DNA of 8,051 nucleotides from Hyphomonas sp. UBA5111 (GTDB lineage Bacteria > Pseudomonadota > Alphaproteobacteria > Caulobacterales > Hyphomonadaceae), in the NCBI GenBank assembly GCA_002414505.1, contig DHZF01000051.1, positions 1 to 8,051 on the forward strand, given 5' to 3'. The notes under the pieces are model-generated. The model did no database searches and had not been told where the DNA came from. It saw nothing but the letters and a program-made list of their open reading frames with translations. Both the position numbers and the translations under genes were made by a program. The number at the start of each line of letters is the position of its first letter. Position 1 is the stretch's first letter. Positions 6,464 to 8,051 of the stretch are shown here, in pieces.

Positions 6464-8035
6464 ATGATCGACGTAGAGGCGATGCCTCATCTTGCCGACA
6501 TTCCGCGCGTCCAGGCCAATATCCGGCCCGCCGATACCGCCTTCTGGTTCGAGGGCGAGACCACAAGTTTCGCGGAACTGGAGACACGCTCGACCCAGAT
6601 CGCCAATGGCCTGATCGGGCTCGGCGTGAAACCGGACGACCGGGTCGGCTATCTCGCCAAGAACATGGCCGTCTATTACGAGATGCTGTTCGGCGCTGCC
6701 AAGGCCCGTGCGACAATGACTGCGGTCAATACGCGCCTCGCCCCGCCGGAAGTGAAATTCATCCTGTCGGACGCGCGCGTCAAAGTCCTGTTCGTCGGTA
6801 AGGATTTCTATGGCCTGATCGACCAGATCCGCGCTGAATTGCCGGACCTCGAACACATCATCGCCATTGATGGCGAGCGGGACGACTGGAAGGCCTACAC
6901 CGTCTGGCGCGACAGCCAGCTGACAGATCCGCCCGGCCTGAAGACGCGCGATGGCGACGATGTGATCCAGCTCTACACATCCGGCACGACCGGCATGCCC
7001 AAGGGCGTGCAGCTGACGAATGGCAATTACCGCGCCGTCTTCGAACAGGCCGGGATGCTGGAATGGGCCAGCTATGATGTCGGCGACGCCGTGATGAACG
7101 CGATGCCCCTCTTCCATGTGGCTGGGGTAAACATCGGTATCCTGACGGCGGCCCAGGGCGCCAAGGCCGTTGTCTTGCGCGAGATCGACCCGGCGCTGAT
7201 CCTGAAACTGATCCCAGAGCACAAGATCGCGCATGCCTTCTGGGTTCCGGCCGTCATCCTGATGCTGACCCAGATGCCGAAGGTCCGCGATCTGGACTGG
7301 TCCAGCCTGAAGCAGGTCTTCTATGGCGCCTCCCCGATTGCCGAGAGCCTTTTGCTGGATGCCAAGGAGATCATGGGCGCCCGCTTCACACAGCTTTACG
7401 GCCTGACCGAGACAGGCGGCTGCGGCACCTACCTGCCTCCGGAAGCGCATGACCCGGCCTGGGGCAAGCTGCGCTCGTGCGGTGTGCCCTATCCGGCAAC
7501 GATCGTGCGCTGCCTCGACGCGAACGGCAATTCGGTTCCGACCGGCGAGGTCGGCGAGATCGCCATCAAGGCGGCCTTTGTCATGAAGGGATACTGGAAC
7601 CGTCCGGATGCCACCAAGGACTCCATCGACGAGTTCGGCTTCTTCCGCACCGGGGATGCAGGCTATTTCGACGAGGACGGATTTCTCTACATCCACGACC
7701 GCGTGAAGGACATGATCGTGTCCGGCGGCGAGAACATTTACCCGGCAGAAGTCGAGAATGCGATCTTCGGCCACCCCGCCGTGGCGGACGTGGCGGTCAT
7801 CGGCGTGCCCGACGAGAAATGGGGCGAAGCCGTCAAGGCGATTGTGGTCGTCAAGCCGGGTGAAGACCCGACCCAGGACAGCATCATCGCCTGGGCGCGT
7901 GAACGCATTGCCGGCTACAAATGCCCGAAGACGGTTGAATTCATCGAGGCCCTGCCCCGCAATCCGTCCGGCAAGATCCTGCGCAAGGATTTGCGCGAGA
8001 CCTATTGGAAGGATCAGGCGCGGCGTATCAGCTGA
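6464..8035 (+). CDS. AMP-forming acyl-CoA synthetase (fatty-acid or related carboxylate CoA ligase)
   Basis: This enzyme activates a carboxylic acid with ATP to an acyl-adenylate and transfers it to coenzyme A. The 523-residue product carries the ANL superfamily motifs in order: the phosphate-binding loop TSGTTGMPKG (172-181), YGLTETGG (312-319), RTGD with the following aspartates (396-404), the hinge and A8 region DRVKDMIVSGGENIYP (412-427), and the catalytic Lys504 in NPSGKILRKDLRE (500-512). There is no signal peptide or membrane segment, so it should be cytoplasmic. The C-terminal half resembles medium- to long-chain fatty-acid CoA ligases of the FadD type, but the chain length or aromatic preference cannot be read by eye. 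It stands alone on the plus strand, divergent from proA, with its own likely promoter; its downstream neighbour is outside the window. No sign of truncation or transfer. Confidence 0.95.
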   Translation: MIDVEAMPHLADIPRVQANIRPADTAFWFEGETTSFAELETRSTQIANGLIGLGVKPDDRVGYLAKNMAVYYEMLFGAAKARATMTAVNTRLAPPEVKFILSDARVKVLFVGKDFYGLIDQIRAELPDLEHIIAIDGERDDWKAYTVWRDSQLTDPPGLKTRDGDDVIQLYTSGTTGMPKGVQLTNGNYRAVFEQAGMLEWASYDVGDAVMNAMPLFHVAGVNIGILTAAQGAKAVVLREIDPALILKLIPEHKIAHAFWVPAVILMLTQMPKVRDLDWSSLKQVFYGASPIAESLLLDAKEIMGARFTQLYGLTETGGCGTYLPPEAHDPAWGKLRSCGVPYPATIVRCLDANGNSVPTGEVGEIAIKAAFVMKGYWNRPDATKDSIDEFGFFRTGDAGYFDEDGFLYIHDRVKDMIVSGGENIYPAEVENAIFGHPAVADVAVIGVPDEKWGEAVKAIVVVKPGEDPTQDSIIAWARERIAGYKCPKTVEFIEALPRNPSGKILRKDLRETYWKDQARRIS

Positions 8036-8051
8036 TCAGAAGGCGGATGGC

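Noticed and set aside
6446..7774. Minus-strand open frame of 442 codons opposite the acyl-CoA ligase
   Set aside because: The ligase on the plus strand has all family motifs and a good ribosome-binding site; the antisense frame shows no domain or start signal.

Overview
The window looks like chromosomal core-genome DNA from a GC-rich Gram-negative bacterium, most likely an alphaproteobacterium. The reasons are the proA-nadD gene pair, a Tol-Pal operon headed by ybgC, and a TolA with an acidic, proline-rich linker. A marine Hyphomonas-like or related lineage would fit, but that narrower placement is a guess from general gene style. No mobile element, CRISPR array, tRNA or rRNA is visible.

Seven genes read leftward (minus strand) and one reads rightward. 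In transcription order from the right, the minus-strand genes are: proA (6305-5019), nadD (5022-4423), a ThiF/MoeB-family adenylyltransferase (4426-3674), a membrane-anchored alpha/beta-hydrolase (3607-2591), ybgC (2572-2111), tolQ (1944-1231), tolR (1227-787), and tolA (770 to beyond the left edge). A 523-residue AMP-forming acyl-CoA ligase (6464-8035) is transcribed divergently from proA.

The leftward genes form two or three units. proA, nadD and the ThiF/MoeB gene are joined by 4-base stop/start overlaps and should be translationally coupled; they serve proline synthesis, NAD synthesis and a sulfur-carrier or cofactor step. A 66-base gap separates them from the hydrolase-ybgC pair, and a 166-base gap separates ybgC from tolQRA. 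TolQ and TolR form the proton-driven inner-membrane motor that energises TolA across the periplasm. tolB and pal would be expected just off the left edge.

I did not find a clearly new biological system. The observation most worth checking is a 19-codon leader ORF directly upstream of proA. It has a strong ribosome-binding site, ends in a 4-base overlap with the proA start, and carries prolines at residues 11, 14 and 17. proA itself has no visible Shine-Dalgarno sequence, so the leader could control ProA translation. Smaller points are a TTG start for nadD, a ThiF/MoeB gene where rsfS often sits, a hydrolase in front of the Tol operon, and a repeated TTAACCG motif at the ybgC/tolQ junction.
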